From positions 7,316,001 through 7,380,000 of the forward strand of contig JAKZAN010000005.1 in the NCBI GenBank assembly GCA_023053545.1: DNA of 64,000 bases, written 5' to 3'. Position 1 is the stretch's first letter, and the number at the start of each line of letters is the position of its first letter. Below, in pieces: positions 21,913 to 33,428 of this stretch. The notes under the pieces were generated by a model, which was not told the origin of the DNA, ran no database searches, and saw only the letters and a program-made list of their open reading frames with translations. The position numbers and the translations under genes are program-made. This DNA comes from Lepidurus packardi. Its lineage: Eukaryota; Arthropoda; Branchiopoda; Notostraca; Triopsidae.

Positions 21913-23642
21913 ATGCATACGGCGAATCCATGCGAAAAAATGTCCTTGGTCCTTGGAGACAACCAGCTTGATGAACTTGATAAAGAGCATGGATGTTTGA
22001 TTGAGTCATGCAGCGCAAAGGAATTGCATATAACAATAAGCTCTATATCCAAGAGTCTTGCCAAACTTAGCTTATTTGAGAATTTAAAATCGTTGAAATT
22101 ATCCAATCTGGGGTTGACGTCATTGGAAAACTTCCCTAGGCTCCTTAATTTGGAGATGCTCGATTTATCAGGAAATGTCCTCCACATTCTGCCGCTAAAC
22201 TTAAACGTGGAAATTCCCAAATTGACCCACCTTAATCTATCGAGGAACAAGTTAAAAACGGTACCCGATTACTCTACCCTGGACCTAACCCATATCGATA
22301 TAGGCCATAATAGTTTCGAGTCTTTACCTGAATGGATTTTAACGGCTATGAAATTGAGAGTGTTTAAGATGGAGTTAAATTTAATAGCAGTCTTTCCTTC
22401 GTCCAAATCACATCTTTCTGAACAAACCTTTTCCTCGCTAACACATTTGGATGTCTCGCATAATAACCTGCTAGGAGTACCCTTATCTCTGGGGCGTGAT
22501 TATCTTTTAGAAGAGTTACATGTTAACAATTACTATAAACTGGGCCCTAGCATACTAAATTCCGTGCGGGGCAATGTTATTACGACAATTCCTTGCGAAC
22601 TCATTCCACTGTTGTCCAATCTCCACACGCTGGAGCTATCCGATGTGGGATTACGTGAACTCCCCGATAACTTGGACAGTTTGATACATTTGAAATCTCT
22701 GAATCTCGAGCATAATGATCTGGTGTGGCTCCCGGACAGTTTTTGTAAACTAAGCGTACTCCAAGAATGTGCTCTGAGCCATAATCGATTCTTCGTCTTG
22801 CCGGAGCACTTTGGGAAACTAAGTCGCCTCCGAAAGTTATGTTTGGATCATAACCGAGTAAAAGGAAACAAGTACTTACAGTATCCATCCATTAATTTTC
22901 TTATGCTTTGCTTAGCTCCGCTGCTTGCCAGATAGTTTCAACCAACTGCCTAATCTAACCCACCTCGATTTGTATGCCAATTTAGTAGAAAGCTTCGATT
23001 TCGCCTCGCCAATGTTTGCTCGCTTACAGTTCTTAGACATTTGGCTGAACGCTTTACAATTAATTAACGAACCGGTACGTTCAAAAAGCACATCCAATTG
23101 AGCTTAAAAAGTAAACGCTGTCGTTTCTTCAGGATGAAATTAAATCACTTTATGGTACAAAATGCCAAGCATTACGTCAACTAATTCAGGATAAAGAAAG
23201 ATGTAGTCTGCCAAATGAAATAGTAGAAGATTTTGAACAGCAATATTCAGATTCCGGTAAAAAGAAAAATCCATAAAAAAAAATATATTACGTTCATTGT
23301 CCTATCGTACTGTCATTAGAAGAATCGGAAGTGACGGAGGAGGACGAAACTACTCCGAACGTTTATGTCGTCAGATGCCGCAGTCCAATTGAAAACTGGG
23401 ACGAAGAAGAGAAGCCCGATTTTACCTCTGATGGTATCCCAAGTCATTCCAATTTGTAATCATTAACTTTTTATTTCTTTGTATTAGAAAAGGACGTCAG
23501 CGAAAGCTTGTACTCGGTCGAACTTGCAGACCAGCAGTTTTGCCCCGCTGATCTGCATGCTACGTCCATGTTGCCCGTAGTAAAAGCCAACATGCAAGTC
23601 CAGCCTTCGTTAGACAACGGTCAGTTCGAGGATGCCGAATAA
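21913..23642 (+). CDS. Leucine-rich repeat protein
   Basis: Five exons: 21913-22857, 22916-23074, 23133-23256, 23320-23433 and 23488-23642 (498 aa). From about residue 45 to 370 there are roughly a dozen typical intracellular-type LRRs, e.g. LEMLDLSGNVLHILPLNLN, LTHLDVSHNNLLGVPLSLG, LHTLELSDVGLRELPDNLD, LKSLNLEHNDLVWLPDSFC and LTHLDLYANLVESFDF. The last ~130 residues are acidic (EESEVTEEDETTPNVY) without repeats. There is no signal peptide or TM segment, so a cytosolic scaffold is likely. I cannot assign it to a named family. One repeat contains a 14-residue insertion (see findings). It may start at a second ATG at 21940 instead. Confidence 0.8.
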
Positions 23643-24374
23643 AGGAAACTGTCATCACCCTAAATGAAACATTATGTACTTTTGTGTGCCTTAATAGAGA
23701 CACGGCTCAAATATGGAGCTATTTTTAGTACTTTTTCTTTTCTTTTATGCATGTGTGAAATTGGTGAGGACATGCAAGCTGCATAATAAGAATATTTTGT
23801 TGCACGTCATCGCCCAAGTTGGATACACGGACGCCAAAAGAGAGGATCCGGTTCTAGACCTTTTCTTAAATATGCAGAGACCAGTGTTACCTGCACGGAA
23901 AACTGCTTAAGGGGCCACGAAACGCGCCAAAACATTAAAGAAGGTCCTTGTGCTGTGCTTCCCGTTGAGCCAGCCCACAACCGCAATGTAACCTGCTCGC
24001 TGCAAGCGTTCTGGAGGGCAGTGTTAGCTCACATGCGTTGGCATCCGCTCCTTACTTACATAGTTATAGTTTATTGTACAAGTAACAAGACACACCTGTT
24101 TATCGTGTATAAAAGCACTTTGCAGCCTCCATTTTGGAACATTTGGTGGACTTCTGGACCGTTTATCCTTGTACGTAATACAATTAAAACCCGTGGACGT
24201 GTATGTGTATAGGACGTTTAAATTCTGACTATACGAAAACCAGGTAAGCAAGACAGTTCTCGTAACATTAGTTCCGTTTCCTTCTCGCGGTGGAAAAATC
24301 TTAAGCAAAGTCTTGAAGAAATCTTGTATCGTGTTCTCTTATTTGTAGCTACGAATCCTGTGGATCCTTTGAGG
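23643..24374. other. Spacer between the LRR gene and the MINPP1-like gene
   Basis: A small open frame at 23713-23910 has a hydrophobic start (MELFLVLFLFFYACVKLV) but no recognisable continuation or splice partner; I treat it as chance. Otherwise nothing seen. Confidence 0.4.
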
Positions 24375-26379
24375 ATGTGGGAAACTGCGATTTTCATCTT
24401 TGTCGCACTAGGGGTAATCATACACCCATTACTGGCCCAGCAAGCTCCGGTCCGCGACTGCCAAACTACAGATCCTAAACCGTATTTTTACTTCGGAAGT
24501 AAAACAGCCTACGAACTGGTGAATGTGGAAAGCACTTCACCAATCTCCGTTGCTGGTATTTCCTTTTTAATAAAGATTAGCTTCCCTTCTAATAAGTTAG
24601 ATGGGAAAGTAATTAGCTCATAATTCACATTTCAGGCTGTCAACCGGTAATGTTTTGGATGCTGGCGAGACATGGAGCCGTTTACCCCCCACCGGAAGAA
24701 GTTTCAAATATGAGAGACGGTCTGGAGCGCCTTCGCCGAAGTGTTCTAGAGAACCACAAAGAACGACGAGGTAAAATGAACGAGCTAGGACGCGAACAAT
24801 CAATTGTGAGCCGGCTTTTCAAGGAATCCCAAGGGGGGTTTGAGCGTTTGTTCCATTTTTTCGCCTTTGCTAAACTCAAGTGTGGAGAAAACTCGTAAAT
24901 CAATAATATTTTTTTTAACGCGGTGGGAAACCGATGTAGGAACGTTGTGTCAACAGGACGTAGACAACATTATGAACAACGGAAGTTTTCGCGTGGATAC
25001 GGATGCCGGAGGTTTCCTAACGCCCACTGGGAGAGAGGAATTGCTTTTGTTAGGCCGTAGGTACCGCGCCCGATTTGCGGATTTGTTTCACAAAGTCTAC
25101 GCCCCTGAGGATTTTGAAGTGCAAACATAGCTTAACAAGCAAAAAAATATATGTAAACCGCGTCTATTCTTGGTCTACTTTAGTTCCGCCACCTGCCCAA
25201 TAAAGCGTCACTCGCTTCAGCCCGTGAATTTTCGAAAGGACTCTTCAATATTGGCGACGCTGCCCTAAATCAAGTGGCTGCCAACGATCCAGTTTTGAAG
25301 GTGATAAATCAACCACGTTCTTTAAGTGAACGACAAAACCCTCAAAATTCGAATCTGAAACTTTAGTTCTATGGCAATTGCACTAAGTGGAATGAAAGAG
25401 TTGGCAATAACCCTGCTGCGATGGTCGAGTTCGAGAAATTCGAAAAAGGGCCCATCTTTCAACGCAATATGCTCGCAGATGTCGTAGCTCGGTTGGGGTT
25501 TCAATATAATATGTCTACTGGTAACTCAGTTATGAACGAATTTTTTTTTTGTAACGAAAAAGTAATTTATTTCCTTACAGCCGACTTGCTCCTAATCTAT
25601 GACGCTTGTCGCTATGAAAAGGTGTGGTTTCTACAAGATATTTCACCATGGTGTGCTGCCTTCAACGAAGACAATCTTAAAGTAGCAAAAGTTCAATTTT
25701 AATCTTTGAATTAAACTATTAGTTGTATGTTTAATTACACAAAAACTTATAATATGACGTTTTGAACAGATTTTAGAGTACGCAGAAGATCTACAAGCGT
25801 ATTCCCTAAATGGATACGCTAACGAAATCAATTACAAGCAAGCGTGCCCCTTAGTAGAAGATCTCATTACTCGCATGAGGTAAGAGAAGCATTAGAAAAT
25901 TGCTAAAACTTGCTAACGAACTGTGCCATTTTAGAGCGAAAGCGCGTGGCGAAAAAGAGAAGGGCGCTAAAGGCGTCTTTTTCTTTACGGAGACTGAAGG
26001 GATATTGCGTTTTGCGGCTCGCATGGGAATAGACAAAGACAAGGAGGCACTAACGGGTAGCAATTACGAAAGCATGTCCCAGCGTGAATGGCGTACGTCA
26101 TTCCTGAGTCCTTTTGCAGCCAATTTGGCTTTCGTGCTTTATCAGTGCGAGGATGGCTACAAAGTGCAAACTTATTTGAAGGAAGCTCTAGTTCGCTTGC
26201 CCGGCTGCGAGAGTGAGCTTTGTCCGCTTGACTCCTTCATGAAGCAGTACGGGCAAATTGCAGATAACTGCGCTAAGGAAGACGTGTGTAATTCAAACAG
26301 TGCAACATCTTTCACAAGCATGTTCGTCTTGGTGCTCGCAGCTTTGATTGGCCAACGGGCTTTTCAGCAAAAGTTTTAA
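24375..26379 (+). CDS. MINPP1-like: Multiple inositol polyphosphate phosphatase-like protein, catalytic motifs degenerate
   Basis: Eight exons, all phase-consistent: 24375-24555, 24636-24837, 24881-25118, 25184-25300, 25367-25520, 25581-25681, 25770-25879 and 25935-26379 (515 aa). Family matches include CQPVMFWMLARHGAVYPPPE, LTPTGREELLLLGRRYRARF, FYGNCTKW, FEKGPIFQ, DISPWCAAF, DKEALTGSNYESMSQREW and PFAANLAFVLYQCEDGYKV. The N-terminus is a signal peptide (IFIFVALGVIIHPLLAQQ) and the C-terminus a hydrophobic tail (MFVLVLAALIG), so it is ER/secretory and perhaps GPI- or membrane-anchored. MINPP enzymes use RHGxRxP and a distal HAE motif to dephosphorylate InsP6. Here the Arg is Val (RHGAVYP) and the HAE site reads ETE, so activity is doubtful. 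Confidence 0.9.
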
Positions 26380-26448
26380 ATGCCAGTAAGCAAGGCTTTT
26401 TTTTTAAAAGTATTTATCGACTTAACATGTATTTTCATTAATAATAAA

Positions 26449-26814
26449 CTATTTGATTTCAGTTAACAGAAAAGCTTTCAGACTAGGATCTAAGACGTTT
26501 TTTTCAATAGCTTCGCGAGCAGCTACACCACCATCCTTGTAGTAATCCCGGAGATCCTCGGCGTATTGGATCCATAAACAATTAGCACACCCGGACATGC
26601 AACAATTAACTGGAGGATCAGGAGGTGGTTTCTCAACAGGAGCCATTTTGTGTTGGGATTTTGAAGGATTAGCTTCAACGGGAACGGGAGCGGTTTCCGA
26701 ATGATAATCGCGACTTGTGTCAATGTGATTTTCATCTGCCAAGGCCCAGCGCCAATAGAGAGGTGAAATGTCGACGGAGGAATCTTTCATGTTGCAAATT
26801 TTGTGCTGATTCAT
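26449..26814 (-). CDS. OXLD1: Oxidoreductase-like domain protein
   Basis: A single 121-codon frame. Residues ~60-90 read PPPDPPVNCCMSGCANCLWI then QYAEDLRDYY, the oxidoreductase-like (OXLD1) signature with CC..GC..C. Animal OXLD1 is a small mitochondrial protein. The start at 26814 lacks an obvious targeting helix. Just upstream a short ATG frame (MKNMLRKVTVSLA) looks like a targeting leader but ends in a TAA that overlaps the ATG at 26814 (TAATG). An unseen splice, reinitiation, or an error could explain this. The 3' end converges on the MINPP1-like gene 69 bp away. Confidence 0.85.
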   Translation of the reverse strand: MNQHKICNMKDSSVDISPLYWRWALADENHIDTSRDYHSETAPVPVEANPSKSQHKMAPVEKPPPDPPVNCCMSGCANCLWIQYAEDLRDYYKDGGVAAREAIEKNVLDPSLKAFLLTEIK

Positions 26815-28041
26815 TAAGCCAGGCTCACCGTCACTTTTCTCAGCATGTTTTTCATCTTTTGGTTCTATTAAACAGTTGTTGTGAATGTTTTTCTTTTTTT
26901 TTTAGCGAGCTAAGTAAATATATACTGTGAGCAGCAGATACAGTTTTGAATCTTCGGAAACAATTGGACAAGGCGGAAGAAAAATTCGGTACCGGTAGCC
27001 GAGAAAAAATCAGAGTTGCGCGCATAACTAGGCATTCATCAGGTACAGATCTGTTTAAGCAAATACCTTGTCTAATGCAAGTTATCTACTTTGCAAGCAC
27101 ATACTGTATACTATACATACTATAATGTATCTAGTACAATACTTTAACATTTGTCGATGCCTCATAAGGAAGCGGGGAAATGGATATGGAATTTCTTACC
27201 TTTTCGTCTTAGCGTAAACAACAGGCAATCAAAACAACAATACCTCGTTCCGGTAGCACTTTTATGAAAAAAACGTACACTAGAAACTTTCCATTATGCA
27301 AGTAAGAGCAAAACTTTCGCACGTGTGACACTGATAACAATCAACAGCAACAAATGCTCATTAAATTATACTTCTGTTTGTTACCGAATAAATTTAACGG
27401 ACATGCCATCTATGAATCAGAAACTACATTTACCAAAGCTAATGAGGTGGAGTGACGAAAAGGCACACGGCACAGAATACGGTGAGAGTATGCGAAACGC
27501 GAATGCTAAATGTGAAACAACAAAATGCGCAACGCAAAGTCTGAAACGACAACGAAATGAAGTGATTACTTTTATGCCACCTCAAAATTGGCCACAAGTA
27601 TGAAATTATGCCAAGCACATTCTAAAGATATCAAGCCATTCAGCTTCCTGTAGTCTACTTTAGCGTCTCTTTAGCGTCGACTTTAGGTCCCTTTTAGCGG
27701 TAACGCATAGGTCCTAAAAATGGTTAATAACGACCGGGCGGTTGTGTTCATAGTTGGGTTGCCTTTGCAGTGGCATGCATAATAGGCCCTAACAGTGACC
27801 CAATTAACAAAAGAACAAAAGCTTAAAGCTCCAGTAAATTCCTAAATGAAAAGAATGGTTGATCACATCTGGTTGGCAAGTACAAAGGTTGACCCATTTC
27901 TGAGTGATAAAAGTACAAAAGCTTGGTAAAAGTCATATTCATACTAATCATCGAGACTTCATAATTGGGCTAAGAATGCGTAGCGGTAAAAATGCGAATG
28001 GGTGCGATTAAATCCGAACTTCCGTTTCGCATCTTACCTAC
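26815..28041. other. Intergenic region left of the transposon
   Basis: AT-rich, no recognised gene. A plus frame at 27325-27603 has no family resemblance. It ends at the 8-bp target duplication TTACCTAC (28034-28041). Confidence 0.45.
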
Positions 28042-29192
28042 GGGTAAGGGACGAACGGGCCCAGTCCCAAACGGGCCCACCTTGGCCAAACGGGCCCAGT
28101 GCCAAAAGGGCCCATCCATTGACCAAACGGGCCCAGTCAACAGACCAAACGGGCCCACTATTTTTAAACATTTTGAAACTATATAATTATACCAAACTAC
28201 AACTTAAAAATGGGGATTTGCAAAGCAAAATTTTGTAAAACCGATTAAATGGTTTTGGCCTAATCAAGGTCTAAGATTCGGTAGTTATAAACTTTTCAGA
28301 AATACAGCAAACATTTAAGTTACTCTGATGATAAACACCAAAACAGTAAACCCTTATTGAAACACGCGAAAAAGAGCAAAGGCTTTTTCATTAAATATAG
28401 TTTATTCTTTATAGTTTATTCTGTTACAGATTAGTGTAGAATATAAGTGCAAACGTGAAACACTTTACATTTATAGTAAGAGTAAAGCAGACATCACTAA
28501 AGATCGCCATGAGGAATGTGAAAAATACGGAAGTACTCAATGGTAATAATGAAGAATACGGAAGTACTCCATAGCAGGGCAAAAAATTTCCAAACCAGCT
28601 ATACTGTCGGATTACTTAGTCATTACTGTCGCATAGTTATAGGGCAAGACTTCCTCTTCGAGTTGGATTTTTTCTCGACCATTCTACAGAGAAAACAATA
28701 CAAAGAACGATAAATACAGCAGGTCGATGTGAAAACTCGTACAAAGAAGTATTGCTATAAATATTTAGTATGCTCGTGTCCAGTCTTATATAAAGTCCAT
28801 CCCAATCCAGCTAACAGTCGTACTATACTTCAGTCGCCACTTCTTAGACTTAGTTTTTTAATATAGTTTTGGGCAAAACTTCCGCTTCCAGTTGATTTCT
28901 TCTGGGCCATTCTAAGTGGAAAATAATACAAAAAACGAGAAATACTTCATTACACATATGTTACAATACAATAGATATGTTTGCAAATATTTACATGTCG
29001 TGTCTTACCCATATCGTGTGTTGTTCCCTGAGTCCGGAAAACAGCACAACAGGTTGTTTGCAATGTTTCAAAATAGTGGGCCCGTTTGGTCTGTTGACTG
29101 GGCCCGTTTGGTCAATGGATGGGCCCTTTTGGAACTGGGCCCGTTTGGCCAAGGTGGGCCCGTTTGGAACTGGGCCCGTTCGTCCCCTACCC
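28042..29192. mobile_element. Non-autonomous DNA transposon with ~130-bp TIRs and 8-bp TSD
   Basis: Left end begins GGGTAAGGGACGAACGGGCC; the reverse complement of the right end begins GGGTAGGGGACGAACGGGCC. The inverted repeats run about 28042-28173 and 29061-29192 at near identity. Each contains six GGGCCC-centred sub-repeats (units like CCAAACGGGCCCA). The element is flanked by TTACCTAC at 28034-28041 and again at 29193-29200, a perfect 8-bp duplication. The ~890-bp interior has no transposase ORF, so it needs a source elsewhere. An 8-bp TSD is the hAT or P superfamily signature among common cut-and-paste elements, but the termini do not clearly match either. Confidence 0.88.
28642..28945. 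repeat. Imperfect direct repeat inside the transposon
   Basis: About 75 bp at 28642-28717 recur at 28871-28945 in the same orientation, diverged by roughly a fifth. Shared parts include GGGCAA.ACTTCC.CTTC and CCATTCTA. They may be internal transposase-site or duplication remnants. Confidence 0.7.
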
Positions 29193-29281
29193 TTACCTAC
29201 ACCATACAAAACTAACCAAATTCGAACCCACGTGTTCCTTGAGACGTTTACTGTTCCGAGAAGAACATCAGGGTTTTGACG

Positions 29282-30383
29282 ATGGGACGAAAAATTCCTG
29301 CACGCAAACATCATGGTGTTAAGGATCCAGAACAACAGAAGAAAGCTCGGTTTGATAAGTACGTAGAAGACTATTTAGAAAGAAAAAGGGAATAATATCT
29401 GTTTTTAAGGATAAAAGGCATAATCAACGAACCACCAACCAATATAGAGAAGCAAGACGTTCCTAAGAAATTGCAGCGTTTAATGAAACAAAAAGGTAGG
29501 CCTGAACCCTCTGCGGAATCCGGGCCGAGTGATGTACCCAAAAGGTTTATGAAAAAGAATAAGACCGTCATAAGTTCCTCTGATATGGTCTTTACCGAAA
29601 AGCCAGTAAAAGGCATGGACAAACCTTTAAAGCCGATTCCCGTGTTTAAGCAAATGGCCGGAGAAGATGACAGACAGTTTGTCTATAGAACCGAAATGAT
29701 TACCAAAGTAAAACGATTTATTCCAGGGTTAGTTAGCTTGTCAGGGTTAGTTTTTAATCAAAATGGTTTGTTTTCAAGGATTTTCTTAAGAAAGCTGCCT
29801 TTGAGAAGAAGTATGATGTAGACGTCATACCAGATGTACAAACAGGAGAAATGAAGGTGGAAAAACGACAACGAGACGAATTACTGGACAGCAAAACGAC
29901 TCCGAAGACCAAAAGACAAGTGAAACTGCAACGCAAAAAGGAGCGTTTGCAAGCTGCTGCCAAGGAAGCTAAAAGGGTAGCCCTTTTAGCCAAAAAGCAA
30001 GCTAAGGAAGAGCGGCAACATGATGCCAGAGGTGATGATTTCAGCTTTCTTAAAGATGAAATCAAATTTGGCGAAGTGGCTGGCGCACCACCGACATTCC
30101 CCATCACAGGTGCTAAACAAACCAGGGTGCCTAAGGTAAGTCTCCCTTTTGTCAAGTTTTCTATCACACTAAGTGGGTTCACTCTGTTTACTCTTAGCCT
30201 GGCAAACGAGATTTACTGCTGAAGCAAATGCTTCCAGCTTCCGCATCTTCAGCGAATACAAATCGTGTTCGTAAACAGAAAGATTTGCCTTCCTCGGAAC
30301 GACTTGTTCTCGAACAGGAACGGGAACGGGCTGTGCAAAATTACAGGGCATTAGTTGCTTCGAAACGACCAAAATTAGAATAA
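29282..30383 (+). CDS. CCDC137: Coiled-coil domain-containing protein 137 homolog
   Basis: Exons 29282-29358, 29410-29707, 29779-30135 and 30198-30383 (305 aa, phase-consistent). Starts MGRKIPARKHHGVKDPEQQK. Conserved parts are VPKKLQRLMKQK (family I P.RLREIM), IPVFKQMAGEDDRQFVYRTE (family VPKFKQ..GESD..Y), a central Lys/Arg-rich coiled coil (KRQVKLQRKKERLQAAAKEA), DDFSFLKDEIKFGEVAGAPP and the C-terminal ERERAVQNYRAL. Very basic, likely nuclear/nucleolar; vertebrate CCDC137 is chromosome-periphery and RNA-associated. The product's 3' end converges on the DeSI-PUL gene. Confidence 0.88.
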
Positions 30384-30536
30384 ATTAATTTAAAAAAACG
30401 AAATATCAATAGACACGACTTATGCACGTTTATTTCCCGATTTCTTAAGGTAAGTTAGTTTGAACAAGAACATGAAAGAAAGCATGTACAACTCCTTGCA
30501 ATTAGATCGTATAAAGCACCTTCGCGGATAAAATGA

Positions 30537-33428
30537 TTATTCAAAACCACGTACGGACCTCAAACGGTCACACAAAGGGTCAATAAGTTCATCAATTCGT
30601 TGTGACATTCCTTTGAACTGCGCTGGGTCTGGTCCAATCATCTTGACTAAGGCAGGAACTTCGCTATGAGCAATGTAAGCGAAACGCAGTAAAGCTTTCA
30701 TGCAACGGAAAACCGATTCTTCCGGTTGAGCAGAGCTGAAAAACTGCAAAATCGCCATGGCCAATTCTGTAGCTACATCGTCGAAAACCTGTTCGCAAGA
30801 AAAAAAGAAAATTAAGTAATTCTTACATTTAGTTTGTTATCGATTATTCACATAAAAAAGTTACTTCAGTTACGAAGCTTTTAATATATACAAACGAAAA
30901 TCAATTCGGGCAGCAAAACAGATTAGTTCTAACCTTGTTTAGAGCTCCTTGGGGCATTAAACTGGCAATATCGCGCGTGCGAGATATTTTCTGTAAGAAA
31001 ACCAAAGAAAAGCTGGCACTGAAACATGCTTATTATTATTATTATTTGGGTGCGCACACACTTTAAATTCCACTACGCAGGCATCGAGGATTAAAGGACC
31101 TTGTTAAAAATGGCAAAATACCTCGTATTGCCATGCTTAGATTTAAAGTGTATACTTTACCACGGTTTTTACCTCCTTGGTGGACAGATTATGCATAATA
31201 GCCGAGCCCCTATCTTGCAAAACCGGACTATCTGCCAACAAAGCAGTCACGGCCACTTTGGTAGTCACACGAATGTTGCTCAAGCTGCTGGAGCCCGTTC
31301 CCGGCCATTCCGAGATGTATAACAACCACTCAGACGTATTGGTGTTGGTAAATAAGTTACAAATCTGTCCCCAATAATTCCAAAATTACTTAAATATTCC
31401 CACCGGAAGTATAAATACGTCCATACCAGTAAAGCCACAGCTTCTTGCTCTTGCTTATTCAACCGATCAATCCCTTGGGCAAAATTCATGAGTACATGAT
31501 CTCGACGATCTTGGTGCAATACCAGAATAATATCGTCCTTCAACGAAGCCACTGCTAATACATTTAGCAGTTTAACCCGGCAGTTTGAATCGAACGTAGG
31601 ATCTTGCAAAATGCGTCCTGTAGATAAGAAATGGAAATTAGAATTAAAAGGCGGAAAAACCGGAAAATTTACCAATAAAACTCAAAAAGTTGTCCCCAAG
31701 AGCCCAAGACCCTTCATCGTCAATGACGTATTGCTTGAGTTCATCCAGGGCCTGCGCATCGTCTTCGCTCATGTGGGGTTCAATGGCTCTTACCAACGCT
31801 TCATACTCGGACTTAACCTAATGCATTGCAAAGGTTTAGATAGGGGGCTGTGTAAAAATAACTCCTTGCCTCGATAGCGTCTTTGAAGATGATGGGCGGC
31901 TCGCGTGGTTTCTTCTGTTCCTCTTCTTCGCACTCGTTTAACACTGTAACTGCTTCTTCGGCCATTCTGTTAGCACGCGCCGCAATAGAACTCGACGTGG
32001 GTTCGGGCGAGAGTGCGGAATTAACTCGAGGACTGGAGGATGGCGTGACTTCTGCACTGCCTGGAGGCGAATCAGATTCTCCGGCTGGTGAGCTATGGGA
32101 ATGATGCTTTTTGTGGTGTTTCTTCTTCTTTCGCTCACGTTTTTCGATCTTTTCGATGATGGACGACCGTCGTTCTTCCAACGCTAATGATTCGCGCCTG
32201 AAGAATTCCGTAAAAGACAAAACCGTTAGCAAATACGACAAACCCATTTGAGACATTGGTTCCTACCTCGCCTCTTCGATAGCCGCTTCGAGCTCAACCT
32301 CGCCTGGAGAAGGCTCACGTGGTCGAGACCCCGAATAAATTGGAATGGCCCCAACTGACTCTGGCTGCACAGTCAAAGCGGCCAAAAAGGGCTGCAAACT
32401 TTGCCCGAGCGGTCTGCAAAATTGTTAAAAACTAATTTTAAAAACTCTTAAAGACTGAAAGCTGAAAAATTATGACTTACGTGTTAAGAACTTCCCTTGG
32501 TAAATCTAAGATGTGCTGAGGGATATTGGATCCACAAAGGAAAACGGCGACTTCGTTGCTAAAGTTGTTGCAGTTATGGTTAAACAAGTCGTACGCCTGA
32601 GGTCTAATTTAAACATGAAACATTCCATTAACTCTAAATGCTGAACTCTAAATGCTGCACAGTTTACTACCTGAAAAGCGATTCTCCTAAGCCTTGCAAA
32701 TATTCGTAAAAGATGCTGTAGGGGATTTGGGTTTCTCCCAGATGTTGGACTTGCTGCGGCCTGCCCAATACCGTTCCACCCTAAATAGAAAAATCCCCAC
32801 AAAATTCACTTCACTTCATACGTACAATACGCTAGGATAATTAGGGACACGTTTGTATGTGCGAATCAAGGCGAGATGCCTACTAAAACTTTCTTCCTGC
32901 CCGAACCCAAACTGCTGGCTTCTCGCTCAAGTAATCTGTGAGCTATTTTTATCAGACTTCACAAACCAGGACGCGAGAAACGAAAACGGAGAACGAAGCA
33001 TGTGGGGGAGCGGAGAGAAGAAGCGTAACACGCTAAATTTAGCTGTTGACTTGACCCATATGGTGTCAATTAGGTATGTAACTTCACGTCACCAGCAACA
33101 ACAATTGTGGTTTGCTCCGTTACGATACACTTTTTGCCACTATAAGTTATAATCAATAGAAAGTTCAAAGCAGTTTACCGGAGGGCAAGATTGGACCCCG
33201 CTTCCACCAAAGAAATACTCTCTGCCGTATACGACAATGCCGGTATGCCATATTCCTGGTATGGATTTGCCTAAAAGAAGGATGGCATTTTTTTCATTAT
33301 AGGCTTAGTTGAAGCAACCCAAATCTAGCGCTATCACCTAAGAAAGCGGCAGACATAGCTTGAGCCATTCCTTGGCTCAAATCATAAACGTGCAACTCCA
33401 CCAAAACGAGTTCCTCATTAATTTCCAT
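30537..33428 (-). CDS. DeSI/PPPDE isopeptidase fused to a PUL domain
   Basis: Eleven exons fix a 575-aa protein: 33338-33428, 33179-33270, 32671-32780, 32481-32603, 32267-32413, 31870-32197, 31673-31817, 31427-31617, 31173-31364, 30934-30990 and 30537-30788. The N-terminal ~150 residues are a PPPDE thiol peptidase: [37 protein letters not shown] (catalytic His) and [20 protein letters not shown] (catalytic Cys), matching DESI1. A Lys/His/Ser-rich linker ([16 protein letters not shown]) follows. The C-terminal ~230 residues are a PUL/armadillo-like domain as in [40 protein letters not shown] and [14 protein letters not shown] domains bind Cdc48/p97, so the fusion suggests an isopeptidase acting with p97. 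One intron (31818-31869) uses a GC donor. Confidence 0.9.

Noticed and set aside
27970..29335. Several ORFs rich in GP/GPF/WARL repeats on both strands
   Set aside because: They come from the GGGCCC sub-repeats in the transposon TIRs, read in all frames; no transposase similarity.
31030..31050. Short TTATTATT run inside a DeSI-PUL intron
   Set aside because: Only about six units, ordinary in AT-rich introns.
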